Source: Halobacillus litoralis
Lineage (GTDB): Bacteria > Bacillota > Bacilli > Bacillales > Halobacillaceae
Assembly: GCF_009856355.1 (NCBI RefSeq)
Contig: NZ_WMEW01000006.1
Span: 1-64,000, forward strand
Direction: 5' to 3'
Length of the DNA: 64,000 bases
The notes beneath the pieces were generated by a model. That model searched no databases, had not been told where the DNA came from, and saw only the letters and a list, made by a program, of their open reading frames with translations. Every line of letters starts with the position of its first letter. The stretch's first letter is position 1. Shown one piece after another: positions 51,892-60,993 of this stretch. A program made the position numbers and the translations under genes.

Positions 51892-53004
51892 TTGAATGAT
51901 ATTATTCTGGTCGTCCTGTGTGCTTTTATGGTTCTTGGGGCTCTCGATTACTACATATTGAATCACCGTCTTGCCTTAGGCTGGCGGTTTTATGAAGCGT
52001 TTATGATGATGGGGCCGCTGGCGCTGTCGATGGTCGGGATCATTTCCCTTGCGCCGGTGCTTTCCAGGTGGCTGACGCCTGTGGTCTCCCCCCTGTTCGA
52101 GATCCTTGGGGCAGACCCGGCTATGTTTGCTTCGATGCTCCTCGCGATCGACATGGGGGCTTATCCGCTGGCTGAATCGCTGGCTGCAGACAAAGAAGCG
52201 GCTGTTTTTTCATGGGCTCTGCTCGGTACGATGATGGGTCCTACGCTTGTCTTTACGATTCCGGTGGCCTTGACTGTTGTAGCAGGAAAAGATCAGCCAT
52301 TTTTTGCGAAAGGGATTCTTGCAGGACTGGTGACGATTCCCATCGGCTGTTTCATTGGAGGATGGACGGCCGGGTATGAACTGGGCTGGATGTTTCAAAA
52401 TCTGCTTCCCGCGATCGTTCTATCTCTTGTTATCGCCGCAGGTCTCTGGCTCTTCACAGCTGTGACGATCCGTCTGTTTGCCTATTTTGGCAAAGCAGTC
52501 GAAATCATCATCATATCAGGGCTTGCCCTTATCATTATTGAAACGTTGACAGGTATCACCGTTCTTCCCGGTATGGCTCCGTTATCGGAAGGAGTCCTCA
52601 TTGTCGGTAAGATAACGGTTACCCTCGCGGGGGCCTATCCGCTGGTGGCCTTTATCAGCAGGCGCGGAGAAAAACTGCTTACCCGGGCGGGGAACCGGTT
52701 CGGGATGAATGCGGTCTCAATGACAGGGTTTATTGCATCGCTTGCTCATCACTTACCAATGCTGGCGGTTATGAAGGATATGGATGACAGAGGAAAGACA
52801 GTCAATGCGGCTTTTGCCGTCAGCGGTGCTTTTGTATTCGGAAGTCACTTCGCTTTTGTGGCGGGCGTCCAGCCGGAGATGATCCTTCCGGTAATTGTGG
52901 GTAAATTAAGTGCAGGCATTCTTGCTGTGAGTTTAGCCCTGATTCTAACAAAGCAAGACGTTTCATTTTATGATGAAACAGATTCTACGTATAATAAAGG
53001 TTGA
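51892..53004 (+). CDS. eutH: Ethanolamine transporter EutH family protein
   Basis: This 370-residue membrane protein has about ten helices. The EutH family pattern includes FMMMGPLALSMVGIISLAPV, LLAIDMGAYPLAESLA, GTMMGPTLVFTIPVAL and GFIASLAHHLPMLAVMKDM. It starts at TTG after GGGAGGGGG. EutH takes up protonated ethanolamine at low concentration. No eutBC, microcompartment or regulator gene is near, so the catabolic part, if any, is elsewhere. Confidence 0.9.
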   Translation: MNDIILVVLCAFMVLGALDYYILNHRLALGWRFYEAFMMMGPLALSMVGIISLAPVLSRWLTPVVSPLFEILGADPAMFASMLLAIDMGAYPLAESLAADKEAAVFSWALLGTMMGPTLVFTIPVALTVVAGKDQPFFAKGILAGLVTIPIGCFIGGWTAGYELGWMFQNLLPAIVLSLVIAAGLWLFTAVTIRLFAYFGKAVEIIIISGLALIIIETLTGITVLPGMAPLSEGVLIVGKITVTLAGAYPLVAFISRRGEKLLTRAGNRFGMNAVSMTGFIASLAHHLPMLAVMKDMDDRGKTVNAAFAVSGAFVFGSHFAFVAGVQPEMILPVIVGKLSAGILAVSLALILTKQDVSFYDETDSTYNKG

Positions 53005-53029
53005 AATAAATGATAAAGGAGTTTTTTGA

Positions 53030-53683
53030 ATGACGACAGATATGCGCAGACAGTTTGACCAATACATTGAGAAATTCAAGCAGAATGCTTCTCAGGACGT
53101 TCAGGACAAAATGAGTCAGGCGATTGATGAATTGGAAGCCTCTGACCAAGGGAACGGCCTTTCCAAAGGAGAAAAAGCACCCGACTTCACCCTTCCAGAT
53201 GCAAAGGGCGGTCAGGTTCAACTTTCGGAGCAGTTGAAGCAGGGTCCAGCCATCGTGACCTTCTACCGTGGCGGATGGTGCCCTTACTGCAATATGGAGC
53301 TTCGCGCGTATCAGGAAATCATGGAAGACATCCACAATGAAGGGGCTCAGTTGATTGCCATCAGCCCGCAGACACCGGATCAGTCTATGACAACTCAGGA
53401 GAAAAATGACCTGCAGTACCATGTACTGAGTGATGTAGGAAACAAAACGGCCCAGCAGTTCAACCTCGTTTATGAGCTTCCGGACTATCTTGTCGACGTG
53501 TATAAGGACAAAGGGTTGAACGTGGACAAGCACAACGGAGACGAATCCTGGACTCTTCCAATTTCCGCAACGTACATCATTGATACAGATGGTACGATCG
53601 TATATGAATATACAAAATCCGATTATAAAGACCGTGCGGAACCTTCAGAAGTTCTACAGGAACTGAAAAAAGTAACCGCATAA
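53030..53683 (+). CDS. Peroxiredoxin-like AhpC/TSA family protein
   Basis: This 217-residue protein has an N-terminal helical extension of about 50 residues. The redoxin fold follows with APDFTLPDAKGGQVQLSE and the active site FYRGGWCPYCNMELRAYQ. The CPYC pair resembles PRX-like2 and AhpC-like proteins rather than 2-Cys AhpC. It probably reduces peroxides or disulfides in the cytosol. AAAGGAG lies eight bases before the ATG. Confidence 0.88.
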   Translation: MTTDMRRQFDQYIEKFKQNASQDVQDKMSQAIDELEASDQGNGLSKGEKAPDFTLPDAKGGQVQLSEQLKQGPAIVTFYRGGWCPYCNMELRAYQEIMEDIHNEGAQLIAISPQTPDQSMTTQEKNDLQYHVLSDVGNKTAQQFNLVYELPDYLVDVYKDKGLNVDKHNGDESWTLPISATYIIDTDGTIVYEYTKSDYKDRAEPSEVLQELKKVTA

Positions 53684-53690
53684 GTCTAAC

Positions 53691-53722
53691 AAAAGGCGTC
53701 CTCCAACAGGGGGACGCCTTTT
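53691..53722 (+). terminator. Terminator of the peroxiredoxin gene
   Basis: AAAAGGCGTCC pairs with GGACGCCTTTT. A family left-end sequence (TTTGTAGAAAA) follows immediately. Confidence 0.85.
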
Positions 53723-53850
53723 GTTTGTAGAAAACGTACGGATGCTGGAATAAGATCGGGTTTAAGGTGGGGATACGGTCACGATCCGCTTATCATGCGT
53801 GCTTTCTGTGATGATCACCACCGTAAGCTCACCGCGTCCTCACCATAGGA
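53723..53850 (+). repeat. Decayed terminator-associated element (copy E), left part
   Basis: It opens GTTTGTAGAAAACG right after the terminator. It continues with fragments of the core (CACGATCCGCTTATC, TGATCACCACCG, GCTCACC, CTCACC). The right end and a second terminator copy are not recognisable. Confidence 0.5.
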
Positions 53851-53940
53851 CGGTCTAAGGGAGATCCTCTGTTCACCAGATGGTCTTCCTTTTATATGCT
53901 CAGCCAGCCGCCTTGGTTTCACACGAGGACAAGCACTGTT

Positions 53941-54195
53941 TTATGATTGGAAAAAACCGAAAAGGTAGAAGGCGGCCGCCAGCATGAGCAGCACACTGAC
54001 TTGAATACAGATGCCTATAATCGAGCAGATCTTGCCTGCTATGGCAAAATGCCGGCCGTTTTCTTTTTCATCCTCTTCGCTGCTGAGAAAGGCATTGGCC
54101 ATCACGATGCCGATGATGCCTGTAATCAGTCCGGCAAGAGGGAGGAAGATAGACATTATGCCCAATACGAGGGCGGATACAGCTTTTTGATACAT
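53941..54195 (-). CDS. DUF4190-type small membrane protein
   Basis: This 84-residue protein has two helices. The first contains ALVLGIMSIFLPLAGLITGIIGIV, typical of DUF4190, followed by an acidic loop and a second helix. Function is unknown. A GAGAGGAG site precedes the ATG. Confidence 0.75.
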   Translation of the reverse strand: MYQKAVSALVLGIMSIFLPLAGLITGIIGIVMANAFLSSEEDEKENGRHFAIAGKICSIIGICIQVSVLLMLAAAFYLFGFFQS

Positions 54196-54228
54196 GGAAC
54201 GCTCCTCTCTTAAAAAACTTTTGTGGTG

Positions 54229-54753
54229 CTATTTGGTATATCGGTTCGCATAACTGCTGGCAGCGATCGAATCGGGTTTGATTTTCGGTTCCATCCCCAG
54301 GGATTCGATCCTGGCCACCATTTCGTTCACATAGACCCTTGTCCGGTTCCGGTCACCGGACCCAATATCAATGTGCCCTTCCATTGTAAAGGTCGCCCCT
54401 TTGTAAATGTGGGGAAGCACGATATCGATCAGTTCATTTTTCCGTTCTTCTGTAAAGAGGGAGGCCACCCGTTCGGTTAAAGACGTTTCATAGGAAATCC
54501 GTTCATGGAGGGTGGTCATTTCTCTGGGGATGACTTCCTTTCGATAACAGGCCCAGGCGCCCTTTCCAACGCGTTGAATGACGACACCGGTAATAAATAA
54601 CGTCCGGGAAGGATGAACTTGTGAATCCGTTCCTACCATCAGCCGGTAATTACCGACAGGCTCCCGTTTCATAAACGTTAAAATATGTGAGAACACTTCT
54701 GAAAATCCCATTTTCTTGTGAGTGAGGTTTTGAAACAAATCGGGCTGGTGCAC
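54229..54753 (-). CDS. ykuK: YkuK family (DUF458) RNase H-like protein
   Basis: This protein of about 174 residues has the pattern LTHKKMGFSEVFSHI, LMVGTDSQVHPSRTLFITGV, GHIDIGSGDRNRTRVYVNEM and KIKPDSIAASSYANRYTK. The conserved acidic residues suggest an RNase H-like fold; activity is not established. AAAAGGAG fits a GTG start at 54753; an ATG at 54762 directly touches the ribosome site, so it is less likely. Confidence 0.85.
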   Translation of the reverse strand: MHQPDLFQNLTHKKMGFSEVFSHILTFMKREPVGNYRLMVGTDSQVHPSRTLFITGVVIQRVGKGAWACYRKEVIPREMTTLHERISYETSLTERVASLFTEERKNELIDIVLPHIYKGATFTMEGHIDIGSGDRNRTRVYVNEMVARIESLGMEPKIKPDSIAASSYANRYTK

Positions 54754-54996
54754 ATTTGCCATCTCCTTTTTTATTTCTGGGCAGTGGATTGTGGGAGGGG
54801 ATAACAATATTCCCCTTTTCCGACCACGATAATCCAAAACTTTCCTGCCGTGAAACAGTTGTCCATCCAAGCAGCTGTGACCATTCTGTTATTAGGATAT
54901 TCATAGACCTGCTTGAAAGATAACATGTTTTTAAATAGAGTATGTGTGCAAGTCAGGCCGTTTATGTAAAAAATAGTAAATGATGGAGGGGGAACA

Positions 54997-55182
54997 TTGG
55001 TATCACTGAGTAAACAGGTACATTTTCACCAGCAAATAAGGTTGGCGGCAGGGATGGACCGATTAAGCGGGCCAGGGGGCACAAAAGGAGTTGTCAGCCA
55101 TGGAACAGTCGGAGAGAGGCCAATGGGCTTGTCATCAAAACGAATAAGCGAAGAGGATGTCTACGGTGTTGGGCAGAAATAG
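54997..55182 (+). CDS. Possible small protein of unknown function
   Basis: This 61-residue ORF starts at TTG after a very strong GGAGGGGG site. The product is Gly- and Ser-rich and slightly basic, with no membrane helix. An AT-rich promoter-like region lies at 54920-54980. I do not recognise it and the support is limited to the ribosome site and spacing. Confidence 0.4.
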   Translation: MVSLSKQVHFHQQIRLAAGMDRLSGPGGTKGVVSHGTVGERPMGLSSKRISEEDVYGVGQK

Positions 55183-55236
55183 ATGATTAAAAAACAGTGA
55201 CACCGGAGAGGGGGGGGCCGGTTGCTTGAACAGGCC

Positions 55237-55467
55237 CTAAAAGATAAAAATCCAGACAAGAATAACGGTGATCACGAAGGTAACAGCATAAATGGCGGAA
55301 AGCAGCGGGATACTTCCTTGATCATTCTTATCGGATTTCAGGTGCTGCAGGTCCTCTTCCGGAGACAGCTGGTTTTCTGACTTGTCCATGTTTTTGGCGA
55401 TGACAATCGTGCTGATCAAAGCGATGACAGACAAAACAATGATGATAGCATAGTATAAAGGATACAT
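55237..55467 (-). CDS. Small two-helix membrane protein
   Basis: This 76-residue protein has an N-terminal helix (about 4-26), a charged cytosolic loop and a C-terminal helix (about 55-75). It is not assigned to a family. It lies downstream of, and on the same strand as, argS. Confidence 0.6.
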   Translation of the reverse strand: MYPLYYAIIIVLSVIALISTIVIAKNMDKSENQLSPEEDLQHLKSDKNDQGSIPLLSAIYAVTFVITVILVWIFIF

Positions 55468-55542
55468 GGAACATCCGCTCCCTGATTAAAGACTTAGCTT
55501 CATTATAATATGAACTGGACGGATGTTGGAAATGATCCTGTT

Positions 55543-57222
55543 TTACATATGTTCCGGTGCGGCCATTCCAAGCAGACGCAGCCCTTCCTTCATCACAACA
55601 GTAAAGGCATAAACGAGCGTGAGATTTTCCTGCTGGGTGGGAGAACCGATGATTTTTGACTTGGCATAATATTGGTTGAAAGATCTTCCAAGATCCAGCA
55701 GGTAACGCGCCGCTTTGGACGGGTCATTGGTACTGCAGGCGCTCGCTGTCACTTCAGGAAACGCACGCATCATCTTTACTAAGGACCAGGATTCTGGGTC
55801 TCCACCTGCCGTTTTTGAGTCTTCCGGTGAAAACCCGCCTTTACGTAACAGCGAGCAGGCACGTGCATGGGTGTACTGGAGATAAGGACCGGTATTTCCT
55901 TCAAAGGTGAGCATGTCCTCGAGAGAAAATTCAATGTCATGGCGGCGGTCCTGTTTTAAATCGTGAAAGATGACAGCTCCAACCCCGACCTGGCGCGCGG
56001 TTTCTTCAGGATTCATGAGGTCCGGGTTTTTCTCTTTGATATTCATGAGTGCCTGATCTACGGCTTCCTCCAGAACTTCTTCCAACAAGACGGTTTTTCC
56101 TTTTCTCGTAGACATCTTTTGTCCATCCTGGAGGATCATTCCGAACGAGACGTGCTCCATCCGGTCTGCCCATTCAAACCCGGCCTTTTTCAAAACCTGT
56201 TTGATCTGGTTGAAGTGGAGGGTCTGCTCATTTCCAACGACATATAAACTTTTTTCAAAGGGGTAGGACTGGTAACGGTCGATGGCGGCAGCGAGATCGC
56301 GTGTAGCATACGTCGTCGTTCCGTTGCTCTTCCGGATGAGGCACGGGGGCATGGACTCGTCCAGCTGAACAACATCAGCTCCCTCGGATTTCTCCAGCAA
56401 TCCCTTGTCCTCCAGCTGCTGGATGACCGGTTCCATTTTGTCCGTGTAATAAGCCTCTCCCCGTGTTAAATCAAAATCCACGCCAAGCATTTCATATAAT
56501 GTATCAAACTCCTGAAGGGAGGCCTCTCGGAACCAGTTCCAGAGAAGGAGCGCTTCAGGGTCCTGAGCTTCCAGTTTTTTAAACCATTCTCTTCCTTCTT
56601 CAATCAGAGCAGGTTCCTCTTCCGCCTCTTCGTGGAAAGTCACATATAACTTGGTCAGTTCCTTAATAGGGTCTTCTTCGACGACTTTTGGATCTCCCCA
56701 TCGTGTATAGGCAGCCAGCAGCTTGCCAAACTGGGTTCCATAATCACCGATATAGTTCACTTTCACAGCTTGGTAGCCGCACTTTTCCACAAGGTTGGCC
56801 AGGGCGTTTCCGATGACGGTGGAGCGGAGGTGGCCCATGGAAAAAGGCTTGGCAATATTCGGGGAGGACATATCAAAAACAGCGTTTTTTCCCTCACCGA
56901 AAGTATGGCTCCCATAAGCTCCCGGGTCCTCGAGCACCTGGTTTAAGGTATGTTCTGTAATAAAGGCTCGATCAAAAAAGATGTTGATGTACCCGCTCTG
57001 GACCTCTACGCTGTCAAAAACAGGGTGCTTCAGCCGTGCGGCAATCTCCCCGGCGATGACTGCCGGGCTCTTCCGCATCGACTTGGCTAAAGCAAAACAG
57101 GGGAAGGCTGCATCGCCGAACTTTTCTTTTTTCGGTATTTCAATCAAAGACTCCACCCACCCGCGGGGGTAGTCCTCTCCAAGAATGTGGGAAATCTGCA
57201 GGGCTGTGATTTGTTTTTCCAT
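55543..57222 (-). CDS. argS: Arginyl-tRNA synthetase
   Basis: This class I synthetase of about 559 residues has an N-terminal Add-1 domain of about 110 residues. The HIGH-type motif appears as SPNIAKPFSMGHLRST, with Ser-Met replacing the first His-Ile. The KMSKS loop is QKMSTRKGKTVLL, and a DALR anticodon-binding domain follows (YLQYTHARACSLLRK onward). The start at 57222 follows GAAGGAGG. It is controlled by the T-box leader just upstream. The length and the SMGH variant leave open whether this is the main ArgS or a second, regulated copy. Confidence 0.93.
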   Translation of the reverse strand: MEKQITALQISHILGEDYPRGWVESLIEIPKKEKFGDAAFPCFALAKSMRKSPAVIAGEIAARLKHPVFDSVEVQSGYINIFFDRAFITEHTLNQVLEDPGAYGSHTFGEGKNAVFDMSSPNIAKPFSMGHLRSTVIGNALANLVEKCGYQAVKVNYIGDYGTQFGKLLAAYTRWGDPKVVEEDPIKELTKLYVTFHEEAEEEPALIEEGREWFKKLEAQDPEALLLWNWFREASLQEFDTLYEMLGVDFDLTRGEAYYTDKMEPVIQQLEDKGLLEKSEGADVVQLDESMPPCLIRKSNGTTTYATRDLAAAIDRYQSYPFEKSLYVVGNEQTLHFNQIKQVLKKAGFEWADRMEHVSFGMILQDGQKMSTRKGKTVLLEEVLEEAVDQALMNIKEKNPDLMNPEETARQVGVGAVIFHDLKQDRRHDIEFSLEDMLTFEGNTGPYLQYTHARACSLLRKGGFSPEDSKTAGGDPESWSLVKMMRAFPEVTASACSTNDPSKAARYLLDLGRSFNQYYAKSKIIGSPTQQENLTLVYAFTVVMKEGLRLLGMAAPEHM

Positions 57223-57244
57223 TAAAAATTCCTCCTTCTCCATA

Positions 57245-57480
57245 AAAAAGGCCCCGTCTCTAATAAAAGAGACGAGGCCTGGGCTCGCGGTGCCACTCTT
57301 AAAGCTGAACATCATTCAGCCGCTTGTATTTGGTAACGGGGAATCCCCGGCTCTTCCTACTCCAGTTTCAGAAGAACATCTCCAAAGTCCGGTTCACCGA
57401 CAGAAAGACTCCCGGGCTTCCACCATCCCCCAGTTCGCTGTGGCCTTCCTGCCGGCTACTCTCTTTGTCGTTGATTTTGA
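57245..57480 (-). ncRNA. T-box riboswitch of argS, specifier CGG (Arg)
   Basis: Read on the minus strand, stem I has an AGAGAGTAG specifier-loop entry and a 12-base-pair upper helix (CCGGCAGGAAGG with TCTTTCTGTCGG). The distal loop follows, with AGCGAACTGGGGGATGGTGG. The 3' side of the specifier loop reads TGAAC-CGG-A, so CGG at 57389-57391 is the specifier. The T-box sequence TGGCACCGCG is at 57286-57295. The terminator (GGCCTCGTCTCTTT with AGAGACGGGGCC, T-run) is at 57245-57282. Confidence 0.93.
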
Positions 57481-57492
57481 ATATTTGAAAAG

Positions 57493-57521
57493 ATTATATC
57501 GGAATTCCAGAAGAGATGCAA
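57493..57521 (-). promoter_or_regulatory. Promoter of the argS T-box transcript
   Basis: On the minus strand TTGCAT (57516-57521), 17 bases, TATAAT (57493-57498), at the correct distance before stem I. Confidence 0.8.
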
Positions 57522-57580
57522 TGTTTCATTTAAGAATAGGGTGGTGGTCTTTGGTGAACCTAGTTGGAAGAGGTGAAATC

Positions 57581-58195
57581 ATGGATTGGATATGGAAAGC
57601 TGTACTAATCATCATTGCGGGTACGATTATCCTGCGTATCGCCGGCCGGAAGTCAATCTCACAAATGACCTTGTCCCAGACAGTTATCATGATTGCCATT
57701 GGGTCCCTGCTTATTCAGCCGGTAGCAGGAAAAAACATCTGGGTGACGTTTGGTGTTGGTGGTGTGCTTGTCTTAACCTTGATGGCGATGGAATATTCAC
57801 AGGTGAAATTTGATTTTATGGAACGGTTTTTAACGGGGAGGTCTGTCTCCATTATTGAGAATGGCCAGCTGAATGAAAAAAACTTGAAGAAGCTGCGTTT
57901 CACCGTGGACCAACTGGAAATGAAGCTCCGTCAGTCGAATGTTTCCTGTATCCAGGATTTGAAATCCGCCACACTGGAGCCGAACGGCCAGCTTGGCTTT
58001 GAGTTGAAGGAACATAAGAAACCAGCCACTAAACAGGACATGGAGGATATAAAGCAGCAGCTGCATCTGCTGGCTTCCAAGCTGTATCCTGATCAAGCAG
58101 TTCAGGCTTCATCCGAAAGCCCGTCAGGCGAGGACCTGTTTAAGGAAGTCGAAAACAAACACCATGAACAGCCCTTTCCGAAACGTCTTCAGTAA
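57581..58195 (+). CDS. DUF421 membrane protein (YetF/YrbG-like)
   Basis: This protein of about 204 residues has three N-terminal helices. The family motif is RIAGRKSISQMTLSQTVIMI with AIGSLLIQP, and a soluble YetF-like beta domain follows (about 75-150: RFLTGRSVSIIENGQL, LRFTVDQLEMKLRQSNV). The last 50 residues are low-complexity helix. The ATG follows GGAAGAGGTG. The frame continues upstream through the T-box DNA, but that part is not coding. Function is unknown. Confidence 0.85.
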   Translation: MDWIWKAVLIIIAGTIILRIAGRKSISQMTLSQTVIMIAIGSLLIQPVAGKNIWVTFGVGGVLVLTLMAMEYSQVKFDFMERFLTGRSVSIIENGQLNEKNLKKLRFTVDQLEMKLRQSNVSCIQDLKSATLEPNGQLGFELKEHKKPATKQDMEDIKQQLHLLASKLYPDQAVQASSESPSGEDLFKEVENKHHEQPFPKRLQ

Positions 58196-58270
58196 ACGTC
58201 TTCAGTAAGGGAAGGCATTTGAAAGGAATTTTGGATCGGAAGCTGATATAATGAACTCGAGGTGAGACAA

Positions 58271-58600
58271 ATGGATTATATACACTCCATTGAAGATTTA
58301 GATGCTTTTGTGAATGAGGAAATGCTCTCGATTGTTTATGTATCCAGACCGGGCTGCTCCGTTTGTCATGGTCTTCTGCCTCAAGTGGAGGATCTGCTGG
58401 CTGATTACCCCAAGATCAAAGCCCGACATGTGAATGCAGATGAGGTACCCCAGGTAGCCGGTCATTATTCTGTTATGACCGTTCCGGCCGTTCTTGTCTA
58501 TTCGGAAGGGAAGGAACTCTTCCGGAAAGCCCGTTTCGTGCCGATTGGTGAACTCAATCAGCAGCTTGCTAAATTAAATCATTTTATAAACGAAAGCTAA
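58271..58600 (+). CDS. Thioredoxin-like protein
   Basis: The protein has about 109 residues. The redox motif is VSRPGCSVCHGLLPQVEDLL (CxxC), followed by HVNADEVPQVAGHYSVMTVPAVLVY with the cis-Pro of the thioredoxin fold. The usual WCGPC is replaced by GCSVC, so its redox potential may differ. GAGGTGAG supports ATG 58271 over GTG 58262. It ends in a strong terminator. Confidence 0.88.
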   Translation: MDYIHSIEDLDAFVNEEMLSIVYVSRPGCSVCHGLLPQVEDLLADYPKIKARHVNADEVPQVAGHYSVMTVPAVLVYSEGKELFRKARFVPIGELNQQLAKLNHFINES

Positions 58601-58602
58601 AC

Positions 58603-58641
58603 GCCTGCTGCTGGTCTTTTTGACCAGCAGCGGGCTTTTTA
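58603..58641 (+). terminator. Terminator of the thioredoxin-like gene
   Basis: GCCTGCTGCTGGTC pairs with GACCAGCAGCGGGC, followed by TTTTT. Confidence 0.9.
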
Positions 58642-58960
58642 TATGCAGAAAAGAAGGCATAAGAAGATTTTCTTGAAGAGTAGGCGAAGCAGAAGAACCA
58701 ATAACTGATCATTCTAACAATTCGGTTTTGTCGAGCATTTCTTAAAAATTCAAGGCGCAAATACTTCCATAAGACGAGATTATTTCCGATGAGAAGCGAT
58801 GAATGCGAAATATCTCTTCATGAAACCGTTTACACGGACTAATTGACGAATATAGACCCGACTTGTATCAAAGCCCTTGAATATGTATTTGCCAGTGTTA
58901 TGATGAAAAACGTCTTAGAGAAAAAGCGAACAAAAATGCGAACGGGAGAGATTAACCCAA
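58642..58960 (+). promoter_or_regulatory. Long AT-rich control region of the proline operon
   Basis: This 319-base region has no gene and no T-box features. A promoter-like pair, TTGAAT (58877-58882), 16 bases, TATGAT (58899-58904), lies 57-84 bases before the first gene. The absence of a T-box suggests that this operon serves osmotic proline synthesis rather than protein synthesis. Confidence 0.6.
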
Positions 58961-59803
58961 ATGATTAAACAAACGATTGCTTTTCTAGGTGCAGGATCTA
59001 TGGCAGAGGCGATGATTTCAGGAATGGTGGAATCGGAAAATATTCCAGCTGAACAGATCATTGTAACCAACCGAAGTAATCAGGAACGTTTAAACCACAT
59101 TCAATATAAATACGGCGTCCGTACAGTTTTAAAAGATGAATTGAATTTCGCTGAAGTGGATCAGTTCATTCTGGCCATGAAGCCGAAAGATATTGACGCT
59201 GTTTTGGAAGACTTGAAAAATAAATTGAACCCGGATCAAGTACTGGTTTCGGTTCTTGCCGGTATTTCTACTTCTTATATGGAAGATCGTCTGAACGACC
59301 ATCAGCAGGTGGTGCGTGTGATGCCTAACACTTCCAGCATGCTGCGTGAATCAGCCACGGCCGTGTGCCCTGGTCAATTCGCAGACATGGAGAACGTCGA
59401 GGTTACGAAAGCCCTGCTTCGTTCAATCGGTGAAGTTTTCGTCATTGAAGAAGAGAAGATGGATGTTTTCACTGGAATCGCTGGAAGCGGACCTGCTTAT
59501 TTCTACTATTTGATGGAGCATATCGAAGAAACAGGTCGTGCAGAAGGAATGGACTCAGAAACGCTTCGGGAAATCGGAGCACAGACGCTTCTTGGTGCCG
59601 CTAAAATGATGTTGGAGCGCGACGAATCTCCGGCAGAACTGCGGGAAAACGTAACTTCTCCAAATGGTACAACAGCAGCAGGACTCGATGCGCTTGCAGC
59701 CAGCGGCGGAGGTCAGGCTATTTCAGAAGCCGTGCGTGGTGCAGCATCCCGATCCAAAGAACTAAGTGCAGAACTTGAAGGACTACTCGTAGGCAGTAGA
59801 TAA
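58961..59803 (+). CDS. proH: Pyrroline-5-carboxylate reductase
   Basis: This 280-residue enzyme has the cofactor loop AFLGAGSMAEAMISGMV. P5C reductase blocks are LAMKPKDIDAVLEDL, VRVMPNTSSMLRESATAVC, FTGIAGSGPAYFYYLMEHI and the signature LRENVTSPNGTTAAGLDAL. It reduces P5C to proline with NAD(P)H. A CGGGAGAGA site precedes the ATG. The gene order with the next two genes equals proHJA of Halobacillus halophilus. Confidence 0.93.
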   Translation: MIKQTIAFLGAGSMAEAMISGMVESENIPAEQIIVTNRSNQERLNHIQYKYGVRTVLKDELNFAEVDQFILAMKPKDIDAVLEDLKNKLNPDQVLVSVLAGISTSYMEDRLNDHQQVVRVMPNTSSMLRESATAVCPGQFADMENVEVTKALLRSIGEVFVIEEEKMDVFTGIAGSGPAYFYYLMEHIEETGRAEGMDSETLREIGAQTLLGAAKMMLERDESPAELRENVTSPNGTTAAGLDALAASGGGQAISEAVRGAASRSKELSAELEGLLVGSR

Positions 59804-59845
59804 ATACAGCAATCAGACGCAAAATCGTTAAACAGGAGTGATAAG

Positions 59846-60973
59846 TTGAGTCAAAATAAGAAACGAATCGTTATTAAAATTGGAAGCAGTTCACTTACAA
59901 GTGCCCACGGTGAAATCAGCCGTCGTAAGCTTGAAAAACTTGTCGATGAAGTTGTCCGCCTGAAGGACGACGGCCATGAAGTTCTCCTTGTTTCCTCAGG
60001 AGCTGTAGCCGCAGGTTACCGGAAACTGGGATGCCTCGAGCGTCCAAGCACCCTTCCGGAAAAACAGGCAGCCGCATCCATCGGCCAGGGACTGTTAATG
60101 GAATCTTATTCCGACCTATTCCTATCCCATGGGTATATGGGTTCTCAAATCCTCATCACACGCAGTGATTTTTCTGATGAAAACCGCTACAACAACGCAC
60201 GTAACACCATCAATGTCCTACTAGAACGCGGAATAATCCCTATTGTAAACGAAAATGACACCATTACGATCGACAGACTTAAGTTCGGAGATAACGACAC
60301 GTTGTCAGCAAAGGTCGCCGGCCTTGTCGACGCAGACCAGTTGATTATCCTTTCAGATATCGATGGACTTTATGATGCTGATCCTAGAAAGAACTCCGAT
60401 GCAAAACTGCTTGATAAAGTCCACGAGATTACCCCTGAAATTGAAGCTGCTGCCGGTGACCCTGGTAGTGCAGTTGGAACAGGCGGCATGAAATCTAAAA
60501 TTGACGCCTTTAAAATTTCCATGGCTTCCGGTATCGCGTCCTTCCTAGGGAAGGCCAATACCCCGAATATCGTATATGATGCGGTCTATGGAGATGCTGT
60601 AGGAACGTACTTTGAAATCACGACTGACTCTGAAAATCTGGATCAGAAGAAACAGTGGATCGCCTTTAATTCCGGACCGGAAGGGAAAGTGATCATTGAC
60701 CACCGTGCGAAAGAAACGGTTGTCGACATGAAGCAGAGTTTAATGCCGGGGAATGTTCATCACGTCACAGGCCGCTTTGAAAAAGGTGCCGTCGTAAGAA
60801 TTCAGGACCTGGATGGTGAAGAAATCGGCTTAGGCGTAGTCAACTATTCTTCTGAACAAATGAAAAATATGATCAATCTGACAGAACCTGAACTCGAGTC
60901 TTACGATAAAGCCGCCGTTGAACAAAAAGATTTTGTCTGCCACTTAGAAGTATCCATGCCCGTAGGCGTTTAA
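59846..60973 (+). CDS. proJ: Glutamate 5-kinase
   Basis: This 375-residue protein has an amino-acid kinase domain (KRIVIKIGSSSLTS, LVSSGAVAAGYRKLGC, PIVNENDTI, FGDNDTLSAKVA, LSDIDGLYDADPR and GTGGMKSKIDA) and a C-terminal PUA domain from about residue 275. It starts at TTG after AGGAGTGAT. It phosphorylates glutamate, the first step of proline synthesis. In osmotic operons this isoenzyme is expected to be weakly feedback-inhibited; that cannot be read here. Confidence 0.93.
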   Translation: MSQNKKRIVIKIGSSSLTSAHGEISRRKLEKLVDEVVRLKDDGHEVLLVSSGAVAAGYRKLGCLERPSTLPEKQAAASIGQGLLMESYSDLFLSHGYMGSQILITRSDFSDENRYNNARNTINVLLERGIIPIVNENDTITIDRLKFGDNDTLSAKVAGLVDADQLIILSDIDGLYDADPRKNSDAKLLDKVHEITPEIEAAAGDPGSAVGTGGMKSKIDAFKISMASGIASFLGKANTPNIVYDAVYGDAVGTYFEITTDSENLDQKKQWIAFNSGPEGKVIIDHRAKETVVDMKQSLMPGNVHHVTGRFEKGAVVRIQDLDGEEIGLGVVNYSSEQMKNMINLTEPELESYDKAAVEQKDFVCHLEVSMPVGV

Positions 60974-60993
60974 AATACTCAAGGAGGTCTTTG

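Noticed and set aside
57185..57580. N-terminal extension of the DUF421 protein through the argS leader
   Set aside because: The sequence is fully explained by the T-box on the other strand; the ATG at 57581 has a ribosome site and the DUF421 family begins there.
58642..58960. T-box leader for the proline operon
   Set aside because: I looked for TGGNACCGCG and a terminator hairpin and found neither.
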